Below are positions 1 through 12,589 of a stretch of 64,000 nt of DNA, one piece after another. The position numbers were made by a program, and so were the translations under genes. Location of the stretch: assembly GCF_038396675.1 (NCBI RefSeq), contig NC_088934.1:7164501-7228500 (forward strand), written 5' to 3'. This stretch comes from Hydra vulgaris. Its lineage: Eukaryota > Cnidaria > Hydrozoa > Anthoathecata > Hydridae. The notes under the pieces were generated by a model. It was not told the DNA's origin, did not search any database, and worked only from the letters and a program-made list of their open reading frames with translations. Positions within the stretch are counted from its first letter, which is position 1. Each line of letters opens with the position of its first letter.

Positions 1-590
1 CTCAAAAGATAGCGTTGAATCTAAATTCTCGTAACGTTGATGGCCCTTGTTCAGAAGGTGTTGTATGCTGAAAAAAGATGAACGCTGCTCATTGAATCGT
101 CGTACCAACATAGCTTTCAAATTTACAGCAAAATTGGTTTCTCCAAGATTATCTATCATAAAAATGTTGTATCGGCTGACAACAGTGTTGCATCATTTCA
201 GCACAATGTTTTCCCAGCCAGTTTTACTGGCGCAAGACATGAATTAACAGCTAATATTGCATCGAACTCCTTATCAGTTACCTCAACTTTGGAAACTTTG
301 GACTTAAGGTCAGTCAGTGACTCGCAAATGCAATTTTTCAATTTTGTGAAACGTTCGAGCACTGTATGCAAGCTACTCCAGCGAGTTTTGGAGCCAAGTA
401 TTAGTGGAAGAACTTTACAAAATTTTTCTAATGTGTATTTGTAAAGTATTTGATCATTTTTTGTCGGAGAACGGCGAAATAATTTCGCAACGGTGCGCAC
501 CTTTTTGATTAACGGCTGCAAATCAGTCAGTTCAATAGAGTCATTCTCTTTACTCATTACAACTTGAAACCCGCCTGAAAAGTCTAACAA
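1..590 (-). pseudogene. hAT-type transposase fragment
   Basis: The minus strand reads a hAT transposase middle region from about 590 to 198. It includes the segment KTRWSSLHTVLERF, typical of ZBED/hAT proteins just before the dimerisation part. A frame break near 185-240 interrupts it, and homologous sequence seems to continue in another frame (RRFNEQRSSFFS) to the window edge. hAT transposases are nuclear cut-and-paste enzymes; this copy is broken and continues outside the window, so no function is expected. No zinc-finger start or terminal repeats can be placed. Confidence 0.7.
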
Positions 591-1379
591 TTATTGGTTT
601 TGTTTGTGTCATCGTCAGTATTTCTATCCTCGTCACAATTTTTAAACTAAATCAGTGCATTTTTTAGTCGGCAGCGAATCAACAACTGTAACTAATCCGA
701 GACTCCGAAATAAAGGGTGTTTATTCTTGAAAAAACTGAGGACAACGAATTGTCGCGTTGATTTTGAAAGAAATCGGTGATAACAGGTTTGGATATTTTA
801 GCAGTTGATAACGGTATAATTGAAAACGAAACGGATGACGATGCTGCATCTTGGTACAATTTCCTCTTCGGCTAGTCAATTTCATGCTTAGTTTTTACAT
901 ATGTATGCTGTACACTGGTACTTCTACCATTTGATTTTATCTCTTTGTTGCAATTCTTTCACTTTGCAAGTTGAATTTCTTTATTACGCAGAAAATAAAA
1001 CCACGCAGGACTTTTTTCTTTGTTCTTTTATCTTTACAATGTTGTGATCCTATATAACTGATACAAATTTACAATGTTTATAAAATATATAGCGGTAAGA
1101 GAAAAAAAATAAAAAACTCACAATTTTATAGAATACAAAAAATATAACTGCAGGGTATCATTGATATTGAAAGAACGCGGAAAACTTGCAGAAGACCAGA
1201 TCGTCTTGTCATCAAGAAAACGCTTGTACTTGTAATACGTTTTGTATTTTCATTTTACATGTTTCTAGTTTCACAAAGTATAATGGTAGTTCATTTTAGA
1301 TTGGATTCACATATAATAAAATGTAAGATAATAAATAATTGATAAATGCTAGATTTTGTACACACAAATATATGCATAA
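591..1379. other. AT-rich stretch without recognised gene
   Basis: No convincing open frame or RNA gene was recognised here. It may hold the 5' remainder of the hAT fragment at 1-590, but no terminal inverted repeat was found to prove it. Confidence 0.4.
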
Positions 1380-1963
1380 ATAAAATTAGTATTGATTTAT
1401 ATATTTTTTATATTGATATTTGTTATTGAAGTTTTTCGGGATTTCATTATTAGTCTGTGTAAGTTCATATAATTGTTTATATTTAAAACGAATTTTTTCA
1501 AACAATTTAGGTTTTCTAATTTTGTTATTATGTCATTTCTGAATATCAGTTTATTATAGAGATAAGGACCGCGATATGAAATTGTAAAACGCAATAGTTT
1601 TGTTTTTCTAAACGGTATATTAAAATATTCCTACTTATTGAGTGTCATATCTATTTCTATTGCTTTTAAAGAAATCATTTGAGAAATGTGATGGGACAAG
1701 CCCGAGTTTATATTTAAGCAAAAATAATAAGTGTTGATAAATGTTTATTCTATAGACGTTTAGTGCATTAAGGAGTTTTAACAAAGGTTCAGCATGAATG
1801 AATTTAACTTTTTTATAGACAATTCTAACGGCATGTTTTTGACGTCGATAAGGTAATTTCAAATTGGATTTATTGGTACTTGCTCATGCTATATTACCAT
1901 ATGTGTAATAGGTCAGTATAAATGAGAAATAAAGATGTTTTAGATTTTCTTGGGAAAACATTG
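1380..1963 (-). pseudogene. LINE-A 3' segment (reverse transcriptase C-terminus)
   Basis: The minus strand encodes the tail of a CR1/L2/jockey-group LINE protein: an RQKHAVRIVYKKVKFIHAEP-like block, then YRGPYLYNKLIFRN. The same order occurs in LINE-B at 11405-11835, so the family call rests on an internal comparison. The frame is split near 1600-1635. Its upstream half lies at 5955-6880, on the other side of a hAT insertion; the LYKARP/FSQ coding sequence is cut exactly at the insertion point. Confidence 0.8.
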
Positions 1964-2093
1964 GTCTAGCTCAGAGACGTGGTGGCACCTGAAAAGCAGG
2001 TACGAATTTCCAGAAGAGGGGCCTGGTGAAGTACTTTTAACGAGAGACAAATAAGCGATCAAGGAAAATTATATTTATACTAAAAAAAGTTTT

Positions 2094-2963
2094 TTATGGA
2101 TACGAAATATTACATAACTCATTTGTATCAGTATAATTTTTTATTATGTCTGAATGCGTCAAGTTCCACATTTTCTCATGTTCCACTGACAAGAGAACAC
2201 AATCCCCAACATGCTCTGATGTCAACCGATTTGCTAGAAGAGTTTTGACAAGTTTCAGTTTGCTGAAAACTCTCTCACACTCTGCTGAAATTTTTGGAAT
2301 TGTACTAAATATCTTGTAAAGAACTGCAACAGAGGGGAATACAGCGTCTAACATAATCCTCACCATAAAATTGTAAATGGTGAGGAAAGAAGGCAAAGTT
2401 TTGTTATACTTCTCAGCAGTCTTTCTGTAGATCTCCACATAATCAACCATTTCAGTAGTGAATTCATTTAAACTGATACCAATTTTGAATTTTTCAAGCA
2501 CTGTTTGAATTTTTTCTTGTGAATTAGAGTTATGAAAATTATGACTAATATCTTCACTCATATTCTTCAATAAAAAGATGTCTATGCTTTCTAAAAATTT
2601 CATCTGTGAAGAAAATTTACCAACAAGAACTGCAGTTGCTGAATCAACTACAGTATAAAACACTTCTGCTAGCCATTGATCTTTAGCCTGAGTAAACCGC
2701 TCATCTTCTGTTTCATCGAAATCCAGTCGTTTCTTTCTGCGAGCCCTTTTCTTAACAAATGCTTGCTGTTCAAGCTGAGCTTCAGTTGCAATTTTAACAG
2801 CAGATAAAATAGCATTTTGGTCAGCGCTGTCCCTTAGTACTTGAAGCTTTTCCATTGATACATCGACAGATATTATAGTAATGGAAAAATCAAGTGTTTC
2901 CCTTTGAAGAATTTTATTTAGGGGACCCAAGATAAAAATTTCTTTGAAGAGACATAAAGTCAC
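2094..2963 (-). pseudogene. hAT transposase C-terminal half
   Basis: A 289-residue open frame. Its last third carries the hAT dimerisation motif (SAECERVFSKLKLVKTLLANRL) in a TTF-type zinc-finger/DUF4371-like protein. A basic patch, KKRARRKKRLDF, could be a nuclear localisation signal. The preceding catalytic region lies further up the strand (3486-4603) in separate frames, so this is the 3' part of a transposase broken by stops and frameshifts. The first methionine here is not a true start. Confidence 0.8.
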
Positions 2964-3485
2964 TATTGTTTCATATGACTAAAATTGGGATAAAAGACCC
3001 TGTGCTTCACTTCGAATATTCATTTTAAGTTCCCTGTCATTCCACTGTACAAACTATTTAACTTAGACACTTGTTACTGTACAAACTATTTAACTCTTAA
3101 TGGAACAAGTAAAAAAACAATAACAGAAAATTTTATTTCAAAAAAATAGTGACAAAAATTGTTAATAAATTTTAAAATCAATTCCCAAAAATATAAAAAA
3201 ATAAGGCAAACATTTTATTTAGTTTGTTCAAGGCAATCGATTACTGCAAGGTATTGTGTCAGCAGTCGGTCTGTAGCATTTTGTAAGGCACTGAAACGAA
3301 CACTGTTGGTAGCAGCCAGTTCAAGAAGCTGATTCACATCCTCAAGAAGGGATTTGCACTTCTCAAATATATTATTTACTTGAGTTTTCGTATAGAAAAG
3401 TCTTTAATTTCTGCACATCACCGGGCTTGTTTTCTGTTCCAAATTCTGTTCCAACACTGCTTCAAATGTGTTTCAACACCTTTAT

Positions 3486-4106
3486 TTATTTCTTGCATAT
3501 TGCACTATCAAAAGACATACCCACACACTTTTGAATATCTACGTCATTTGATTTGAGTTCATCTTTTATTTTTTCACTTATTCCTTCACCAGTAGTTGTT
3601 TCAGTTTCAACCATTGAAATCAGATGTTCCTTTACAACGGCCTCTTCTGCAGCAAGCGTAGCATAGCGTAATACAATAGAAGTTTGCTCACAGAGTGTAA
3701 TATCAGTGGTGCTATCAGCTGATAGTGAAAAGAATACTGAATTATTTACCTGAAATATCCTTCGTGACCATCTGTGTAATAGCATTAATCAGCTTGTTTT
3801 GTGTATAATTAGAAAGAAACGTTATTCTAGCACCCCTTCCAGCAGATTGTTTTTGAGTACTGCAAATATTTGAAAGTTTTTCATTCAGCACCTCATCATA
3901 CTGACTGAGTAAATTTAACAAATTTAGAAATTTATCCGCACCACATTGAAAGACTTCACTTTTTTAGAGTCATTGTAAAAGTTGGCTTCCTCATTTTCAC
4001 GTAAAGAAATGTTCTCTGCGATCAAATACCGAATAGCATCAATAAATCGTATTTGGTATTGATGTAGTTTCTCCGCTTCTTTACGTTTTTTGCTCAGATG
4101 TCTCAT
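3486..4106 (-). pseudogene. hAT transposase middle part (DUF4371-like)
   Basis: Two minus-strand pieces belong to the same decayed transposase. The 3486-3785 piece reads VFFSLSADSTTDITLCEQTS, resembling the DSTTDIS-type segment of DUF4371 hAT proteins that contains a catalytic aspartate. The 3924-4106 piece carries an RHLSKKRKEAEK...IRFIDAIRYLI segment typical of the region just upstream. At least one frame break separates them. The family assignment is from memory of these motifs. Confidence 0.65.
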
Positions 4107-4324
4107 GGTTTCAATATTTTATATTTTATCAATTGTTGAGTCTGATAATGCCTGAGCCAAAGCTTCAGCAGCATTTCAATGGTTTTTCTGGGTGCAATGC
4201 TTTGTTATAATGTGGCTTAAGTTTGACCAATTATCAAACCCATCACGTAAAGAATTTGTGTCCTCTCTTGATCAAAAGCATAAACAAACAATGCAAAAAA
4301 ATTTGTTTAGTGATAGAGAGTAGG

Positions 4325-5492
4325 TTAGCCATGATTTTTCTGCACAACTTCAATGTCATTAACTTTAACTGATTCTGTGTAATACTTAGATAACCTTGAA
4401 TGTTTTGTTGGCTGATTTGGCCTTAATACAATAAATTGCTTTTTATCAATCACCTTTGCATTTTTCAGTTCTAGAAATTTAGCTAGATCATTTTCATTGA
4501 CATTTACAACGTTTTCTGGTTGCTTCTGAATAACCTTTTTTGCTAGAGTTAGGTCCACCGCTGCAGTTTCAGGCACTTCATAATTACCCATTTCTACAGT
4601 CACTCTCTCAGTTTCAGTAATGTTTCGGTGTATGAATGTTTCTGAATATTGTAGTTCTGCTCCTTTATCTGCTGCAGTTATGCCATCTTGATTATTGTCT
4701 GTGTCTCTGACGCGAGACCTGCCGTTAACTTTAATTGTTTTGGATCATTACCAGCTGCTTTCAATTAATGTTGTCATTTTTGAGTTTTTTTTCAGCACTA
4801 GATTTGTATTTCCATGTTGCCTCTTTTTTTTTCCTCTTTATTTCAACTGAAACATAAATAAATATAAAATTAAAAATATGTCCTATGATCTTTCGTTTGA
4901 GTTATAACTACTATCGGTCCAAGGTATTTATAAATAGTAGTACTATTTATAAATTCCATGGACCGATGGGGAGTGGACTGGAGCATATTGAGTATTAGTG
5001 AATGAAAGGAATAAAAAAATTTCTTTAAACACACAATTTTATTTATCAAACATATTTTAACCATATTTACCAATACAAAGCAAATGAATTCATGCATTTT
5101 ATATATTTATCGTTTTGAACTTTTCAATAACAATTTTCTCTTTTTTCTGTTGATGGGATGGTTAATTTCATCAGATAAAGAGGAGACATCGTTTAATCGT
5201 TCGTCACTACAATGTTTGCTTTCGGTATTCTTTTCGTTTAGCAATTTTTTTCGTTTAGTCTGCCTTTACCTTCTTCTGTTTCAGCCGCTCTTGCCTTAAC
5301 ATATCGTTCTCTTTGTTTTTTTTGCCGAGATGCTCGTTGTTCGGCTGATTTATTTGCTCTAGATCGAAATTTCCGTTCTATTTCTCGAGCAAGACAAGCA
5401 AATCGATCAACTTCAGTTTCCAGTTTTCTTTTTTATATTTAGCTTTCTTCTTTTTATTTCTACGTTGATAAGAAATTTTTTTTTTTTTACTC
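4325..5492 (-). pseudogene. hAT transposase N-terminal region
   Basis: The minus strand at 4325-4603 encodes a 92-residue segment with FLELKNAKVIDKKQFIVLRP, matching the TTF-type zinc-finger lead-in of DUF4371 hAT proteins. Further up, near 5420-5492, a lysine-rich start (MSKKKKISYQRRNKKKK) could be the original N-terminus with a nuclear signal. Between them (about 4610-5410) frames are broken. It belongs to the 1972-5946 element. Confidence 0.55.
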
Positions 5493-5954
5493 ATTAACTT
5501 TAAAAAATTTGGTTATTATTTTTTATTACTATTTATAAGTAAAGTATTAAAACATTACTGACTTTTTTACAGTATAAAATCTATTAATTTCAGGTCAACA
5601 ACATTTTTTGTTAATATTATTCAACAGCGATTTTATTTATTTACGCTAAACAAAGTTTGTTGTCTTTGGTTTGTTTAAATTACTTTTCTTAACAATTTCT
5701 TTCATTCAAACTAAAGTTTATTTATTTTATTATTACCGCTGACCTAGTGTTTATTTTGCGCTGACACCAAACAAACAAACCGTCGTGAAAGCAAGTTAAA
5801 TAAAATTTTGTAAAAAATACCCTGATAGAAACTTATAGAACTAAAATAAATTTTTTCTCTTTAAGGATTGGGGGCCCAGTTTCCTGAGCCAGAATTAGGG
5901 CCCAGTACAAGTCCTCGTACCCTCGTACTGGGTCACCACGTTCCTGGTCTAGCT

Positions 5955-6880
5955 TTGTATAGCACGCCAATATCTTTGGTTATTTTAGTACTTAAATAGT
6001 CAATGTGTGCTTTCCATGAAATATTTTCGTCAATTAGTAAACCTAGAAATTTAGTTGTTGAGGTTCTTTCAATATTTTTGTTTTCTATTTTTAGCAATGG
6101 CAATATATTTGGTATTTTTTTTTTTTTTTGGTTGGGATGGAATAAAATATAATTGTTTTTTTCTGCGTTTAAAGATAATTTCTTAGATTTTAGCCAGATA
6201 TTAAGTTTTTTAAGTTAAATATTTGTTGTTTCAAAGAGTTTCTTAATAGACTGAGATGAATAAAAAAATTAGTATCATCTGCAAACATTATGATATCAAG
6301 TTTGTTTAAGCCTTTCGGAAGATCATTAACAATAAGGAAATCAGAATGGAACCTTGGGTAACGCCACATTTAATCTTAAGCATTTTTGAACAGATATTTT
6401 CATCATTATTAACACATTGCTGTCTGTTTAGTAAAAAGTTTTTAAACCAGAGAATTTTAGGCGCCACGTTAGGGCCAATATTTGCGAAGAAAATATTGGC
6501 CCTAAAATGGCGCCTAAAATTCAAACTCCAAATAACTCCTTTGAAAATTATTTTACTGATCTAAATAACGAACTAACTTTCTTAACAATTATAAATCTCA
6601 ATTCTTCTTCAAATCTTCAATTCTCAAAACTCATCGTTGTTCGGCAATAGAGTTCTTATCGTTGTGTTCTGTTTCATTTATAATAATTCTATCTGGTAAG
6701 CTGTTTGTTTTTATATTTTTTTTTCCGACTATTTCTTTCATGATGTTCCATGTTTTTTGGTATCTTTATTTGTTTTTTGAAGTATTTTAGAATAACAAAT
6801 TTTTTTGGAATGTTTTCTGATTTTTTCGAAAAGATATTTATATTGTTAATAAGTAGATGAAAGGGAATCAAACAACAAGC
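5955..6880 (-). pseudogene. LINE-A 5' segment, reverse transcriptase with internal rearrangement
   Basis: Minus-strand LINE of the same family as LINE-B. From 6524 down it reads LWFKNFLLNRQQCV, then VTQGSI, then (with frameshifts) an FADDTN active-site region near 6270-6300, followed by a spacer leading to the hAT insertion. Above 6640 the strand reads WNIMKEIVGKKNIKTNSLPD, the region upstream of the reverse transcriptase. About 150 residues of the polymerase fingers are missing, and the 6490-6620 stretch is inverted. The element is dead. Confidence 0.75.
6453..6521. repeat. 69-bp inverted repeat at LINE-A inversion junction
   Basis: aattttaggcgcca at 6453-6466 returns as its complement ending at 6521; agggccaatattt and aaatattggccct form the inner arms around a short loop. 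The two sides encode the same LINE residues (NIGP..APKI) in opposite directions, so the palindrome marks an inversion joint and not a regulatory site. Confidence 0.85.
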
Positions 6881-6932
6881 GAGATATTTCCAATGAATTT
6901 AATAAATACTTTGCCAACATTGGTGCTGATCT
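6881..6932 (+). pseudogene. LINE-B 5' stub
   Basis: The plus strand reads a short EFNKYFANIGADL segment that continues directly into 10229 (ASKIQCPNNTF) when the intervening LTR element is removed. It lies head to head with the 5' side of LINE-A. The 5' truncation point near 6880 is approximate. Confidence 0.75.
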
Positions 6933-7178
6933 TGTTGCATACTTGTATTCGTTTATATATATATATATATATCAAAAACAACAATCTAAGCGTTTTTCAA
7001 CCTTCTCTTTTATGACAAAAAAATCGTATATAAATAAAAAGTTATAATTCCCATGACAATTATAAAACAACAATAGTCATTAAAAACCATAAATGAATGC
7101 GCGACTTTCATCACGTTTATCTACGTGACTTTTACCACGTATACGTAATAATTTTAATTCACCAACTTTAATAGAACA
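6933..7178 (-). repeat. 3' LTR (in element orientation)
   Basis: A 246-bp repeat, tgttgcat...aatagaaca, almost identical to 9836-10223 except for a short TA run (about 6955-6972). It directly follows the gatct duplication. Confidence 0.92.
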
Positions 7179-7198
7179 TGCCCTCTTGGTGAATTAAC

Positions 7199-8020
7199 TC
7201 ATAAGTCTAATCGTTGTGGGGCTCTTATTATTCGTCCGGAGCGCGTTATCGTTTGTTCGTTGCAATCATTTCGAACTTGAACGGCATTCTTGTTATATCT
7301 TCCTTTACCGTTACCAACTTCATCTTTTGATATATCAAGACCATCGTTAAATGAGTCTTTTTTATAATGAGAGTCCGGAATACGGCGACGCAAGTGTGAG
7401 ATATGTTTTGGGAATACCCTATTTGCGGTTTCGACGTCAAACGACCAGGCATTTTGCTTCCGTACGATACCAGGTATACAATCACATAACCGATCACATT
7501 TTGTCTCTTGAGCTGGTTTTACCCAAACATTGTTACCTTCCTTGAATATGTTGTCTGCTTCATATTTTTCGACTTTTTTACGAGTATCGACACCTGGAAT
7601 AAACGACGTTGGTTTTTGCTTAAATTGCTGCGATGGACTTTTACTACAATTTGATGAGATCGTCTCATTGTACAGTAATACTGCCAGAGCGATTGAGCAA
7701 CGTGAGCGGGCGACTGTTCTTTTGATTGTTCTGTGTATGCGTTCAACGATACCATTGCCTTGAGCTTGATGAGCTGCTCGATATTCTAAATCAACGTCCC
7801 ATTCGTCAGCAAACCTTGTTAGCGTGTGCGAACGAAATTCATTGTCCATTAGAAAACAAACTGGCGGTCCAAATAAGGAAAATATTTCTTCCAGCTTTCC
7901 ATTAATTTCAGCCGCTGTTTTGGTTACCAGTTTGCGCCACACTGTATACCGTGATGGGCCGCAGTCAATCATTGATAAGTATAGTTCTGCACCTACATGC
8001 GTCACATCGAGAGCAACCCG
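7199..8020 (-). pseudogene. Integrase core of LTR element
   Basis: The minus-strand frame reads a retroviral-type integrase core. GAELYLSMIDCGPSRYTVW carries the first catalytic aspartate region, FLMDNEFRS the second, and HQAQGNGIVERIHRT the glutamate-bearing helix (QGNGIVE). The C-terminal tail is basic. Its frame is continuous with the RNase H frame upstream except for one in-frame TGA near 8021-8023. It would insert element cDNA in the nucleus. One nonsense codon upstream makes this copy defective unless read through. Confidence 0.88.
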
Positions 8021-8023
8021 ATT

Positions 8024-8662
8024 TCAATTCTGCTTTACACTCTGACCATGCTTCCATTTTAAGAAATAAGGATCGATGGAGTTGCACTGGTTACAACTTG
8101 CAATTACTGCTGAAACCTCCTTACGTGATACATTCTGGTTGTTTCGTAAACAAAGTTGCAATGTTCGATCGACACCAAAATGACCAATTGAGTGAACTTT
8201 CCATATGTCTTTCTGTTGGATTATTCCGGTTGCACACACTGTTCTGCACCATTTTTGAGGGATTCGTGAAAGTCGATCGGCCAGATTTAGTTCAGATGGA
8301 ATCCATTGTACAATAATCCTAATATCTTTTGCTATTTCCTTTATCGTATTCAGCCGTCGTTGTACTAGCAGTTGAGAAATTCCCCGAGTCTTTACGCGAT
8401 ATTCTTCTTTTAAAACTGCGTTTAACCATCCCACGGTGCTCTTGCTATCGCTGAATACTGTGAGTTTTTTTATATCCCATTTACTGGCTAAATTTAACCC
8501 TCGAAGTATCGAATCTAGTTCACTTATATTAATATGGTGCGTATCACTCGTTAGTCGTAGCCATGCTGGATCTTCAATAACGATTCCTCCAATTAGAAGA
8601 ACTACACCCAGTCCTATGGACGATGCATCACAGTAAAGCTCAGCTTTTCCATTCACTGGTAC
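8024..8662 (-). pseudogene. RNase H and H2C2 zinc-binding domain of LTR element
   Basis: The frame begins with an ELYCDASSIGLGVVL strand (RNase H catalytic aspartate), then NISELDSILRGL (glutamate) and VFSDSKSTVGWL (aspartate). It ends with HSIGHFGVDRTLQL...CNQCNS, the H2C2 zinc-binding N-terminus of integrase. It lies between the reverse transcriptase and integrase in the same frame, bounded by a TAG near 8663-8668 and a TGA at its end. Confidence 0.87.
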
Positions 8663-8665
8663 CAG

Positions 8666-9740
8666 CTATTTCCCACCAACCGAGTCCTCTTTTCCCAAAC
8701 GGTGAAGCAACTCATTCATTTTTTCTTTGCAATCTTCAGAAGCATATTCATTCCATGGAATATTTCCAGCTAATCGTTTGATGTATGAAGCTTGTAAACG
8801 CAAACTTCCTGCCACCGGGTAATGTCCAATAAGTTTACCTAAATTGCTAAAAAGCTGTGATCGTGTGACTGCATTTGAAGATTCGAATTTTACTACATTG
8901 TCCCGCTTCCATATCAATTCCCCATTTTTATTTCGTTCGACTCTCAATCCTAAAACACGTCCTTTTTCTAGCTCTTCTGGAGGTTTACACTGCAACCCAA
9001 ATTTCTCAAGATGCTTCGCTACATTTTCAACTGTTTCTACACTTTCATCGACAAATATATCATCAATGTAATTATCACATGCTTTCTTCACAGTAGAATT
9101 CATATTGAGCACGTGACGAAAAATTGTAGTCATTATTGTTGGAGCCACGTTGATGCCAAAACACATTCTGGTGAAACAATACCGTTCCCCATTTATGATC
9201 ACAGTTTGATATGGCCACAGTTTTTTGTCAATGTGAATTTGAAGGTAGGCTTTCTTAAGATCAAGGATTTTTGCACATTCAATTTTCCTCCAACTACGCA
9301 GCTTCTCTTGACAAACGTCGGCATTTGCTGTGTGACAATTTACAAATTTGTTGAGAGCTCGGAAGTCTCCCATCGGGCGTATCTTTCTACCTTTATTTTT
9401 TTGCACAACACACATGAGCGGTATCAATACTCTAGGTGGTCCCAATGCTTGCTTGTTATACGGCACAAGAATGCCAGAGTTGATCCATTCATTTATTTCT
9501 TTTCGGTAACTACTTTCATGCTTTTCGCTCATCTTGTATTCGCGGATCGTATTATTAATTGCGGGCTCTTTATTCCAGTTCCATGATGCCGTCCACTTTT
9601 TTCCGTCGAACTTTGCCGTGAAATCTTCTTTACTTCTTATATAATTTGCCCCACATTTTGCCGTGTTTATTTCTTTCTCATCGTTTATTTCGTTCTCTTC
9701 GTTTACTTCGTTCTCTTCGTTTACTTCGTTCTCTTTGTTT
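8666..9740 (-). pseudogene. Reverse transcriptase of LTR element
   Basis: The frame is open from about 9740 and in one frame with a methionine at 9532. Motifs in order: RPMGDFRALNKFV, AKILDLKKAYLQIHI (first aspartate), FTRMCFGINVAPTI, and the active site NYIDDIFV. A thumb/connection follows to 8669, where a single TAG separates it from RNase H. Upstream of 9532 the frame reads an E/N-rich tract made by an 18-bp tandem repeat. The enzyme would copy element RNA in cytoplasmic particles; this copy carries nonsense codons. Confidence 0.88.
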
Positions 9741-9741
9741 C
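9669..9741. repeat. 18-bp minisatellite in pol leader
   Basis: About four copies of cgttctcttcgtttactt. On the minus strand this encodes a repeating ENEVNE pattern just upstream of the reverse transcriptase, in the same frame. Confidence 0.8.
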
Positions 9742-9835
9742 GTCAATGTCCATTGCTGCAATATATGTTCGCAGTTGACGGATAAACCGTTGATGGTTGC
9801 CATCAAATACTGGTGGCATAATAGCCGAAATAGCT

Positions 9836-10223
<388 letters not shown>

Positions 10224-10228
10224 GATCT

Positions 10229-11870
10229 TGCATCGAAAATTCAATGCCCAAATAATACATTTAAAAGTTACTTAACAGTCTCACACTGCTCTTTAAATTT
10301 CAATGAAATAAATCATAACAAACTTGAAATAACTATTAAATCACTTAAATCTAAGTCCCCAGGAATCGATGATACCTCTTGCAAAGTAGTCTCAGATGTT
10401 TTTGAGGAGATACGTAATCCAATTTACCAAATATTTAATTCATCAATTTCAACAGGTATTGTACCTGATAAACTAAAAATCTCTAAAATTATACCAATCT
10501 ATAAATCAGGAGAAACCAATTCTTTAAACAATTATAGACCAATCTCTATCCTTTCGGTATTCTCAAAACTCCTAGAACGAATAATCTATAATAAATTAAA
10601 TGAATATTTAAAAACTAACAAAATTATCAATAATGGTCAATATGGTTTTCAAAAGCTACACTCAACTGAGCATGCAATCCTTGACCTCTCAAATAAGATA
10701 AGTAGATCATTTAAAAAAAAAATTCACATTAGGGATCTTTATTGATTTGTCAAAGCATTTGACACCGTCAACCATGAGATTTTACTAACAAAAATGAAAA
10801 ACTATGGTATAAAAAATCAAGCTTTAAATTGGTTTAAAAACTACCTTTATAACAGACAACAGTGTGTTATTTTAGATAGAAAAAGCAACTCAAATTTACT
10901 AAAAACAAAATATAGTGTACCCCAAGGTTCCATTCTTGCTCCTCTTTTGTTTCTTATTTATATAAACGATCTTCCAAACGCCTCTAATATCTTTAAAACT
11001 ATAATGTTTGCCGACGATACAAACTTATTTTACTCGTCAAAGACAATCGAAGACCTCTATGAAAAAACAAATGCTGAACTAAAAAAAGTTAACATATGGT
11101 TTAAATCAAATAAACTGTCACTTAATATAGAAAAAACTAAGTATATACTATTTCACTCTAATCAACAAATTAAAAAAATACCCCTGAACCTACCAACAAT
11201 TAATATAGAAAATATATCCATCAAAAGAGCTCTGAATACAAGGTTTTTAGGAGTTCTAATTGATGAACACATCTCCTGGAAACCCCACATAAACTACATA
11301 AACACAAAAATATCAAAGAACATAGGTTTACTTTACAAGGCAAGACCATTTTTGTCACAAAAAGTCTCAAACTTATCTACTTCTCATTCATACATAGCTA
11401 TCTCATGTATGCCAAAATAGCATGGGGCAGTACCCACAAATCTAAATTACAACCACTTTACTTACGTCAAAAACACGCTTCAAGACTAGTATACAACAAA
11501 AGCAAATTTACTCATGCTCAACCCTTACTGGAACAAATAAACGCACTAAATATATTCCAAATAAATATTTTTCAAAACATACTTTTCATGTTTAAATATA
11601 AACTAAGTCTGGTTCCAGAGCATTTTACAGCACACTTTTTTAAAAACAATATAAATAAATACAATACAAGAGCAACAGGCAACTTTAAGACTCTCAAAAT
11701 TCTCAGTTACATATCGTGGTCCCTATTTATTTAACAAATTAGTTTTCAGAAACGAATCACTATTAAACTTAAACAACGAACACTCTCTGAAAAAAAAGCT
11801 AAAAACTACAATAATCAAATTAAACAACTGTAAGGAATTTTTTTAAATTTGAATAAATAAATAAATAAAT
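10229..11870 (+). pseudogene. LINE-B reverse transcriptase and 3' end
   Basis: Plus-strand CR1/L2/jockey-group LINE. Readable motifs: KSKSPGIDD, ISKIIPIYKSGETNSLNNYRP, the palm motif around 10740-10760 (ID.SKAFDTVNH, with a stop/frameshift), VPQGSILAPLLFLIYINDLP, and the active site MFADDTNLF near 11005. After a frameshift around 11405 the tail reads LYLRQKHASRLVYNKSKF and NTRATGNFKTL, then YRGPYLFNKLVFRN. The 3' end is a tetranucleotide run (aata)n at 11847-11868. Several frame breaks make it inactive. Its 5' part lies at 6881-6932. Confidence 0.88.
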
Positions 11871-11936
11871 GTAACTTAACTTTTAATACAAATCGATAAT
11901 AAAAATAATATTAATAACAAGGTATATATGTAACAC

Positions 11937-12580
<644 letters not shown>

Positions 12581-12589
12581 AAAAAATGT

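Larger units (their letters stand above)
1972..5946 (-). mobile_element. hAT DNA transposon inserted in LINE-A
   Basis: A 3,975-bp element flanked by the 8-bp duplication gtctagct (1964-1971 and 5947-5954). The ends are imperfect inverted repeats: CAGAGACGTGGTGGCACC on the left, and the complement of the right end reads CAGGAACGTGGTGACCC. An 8-bp duplication plus CAG-type ends is the hAT signature. Inside, the minus strand carries a disrupted hAT transposase. Removing the element rejoins the LINE-A reverse transcriptase reading, which confirms the boundaries. No intact frame remains, so it is probably non-autonomous. Confidence 0.92.

Noticed and set aside
7351-9586. Several plus-strand frames over the LTR element
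   Set aside because: They are complements of the well-supported minus-strand pol domains.
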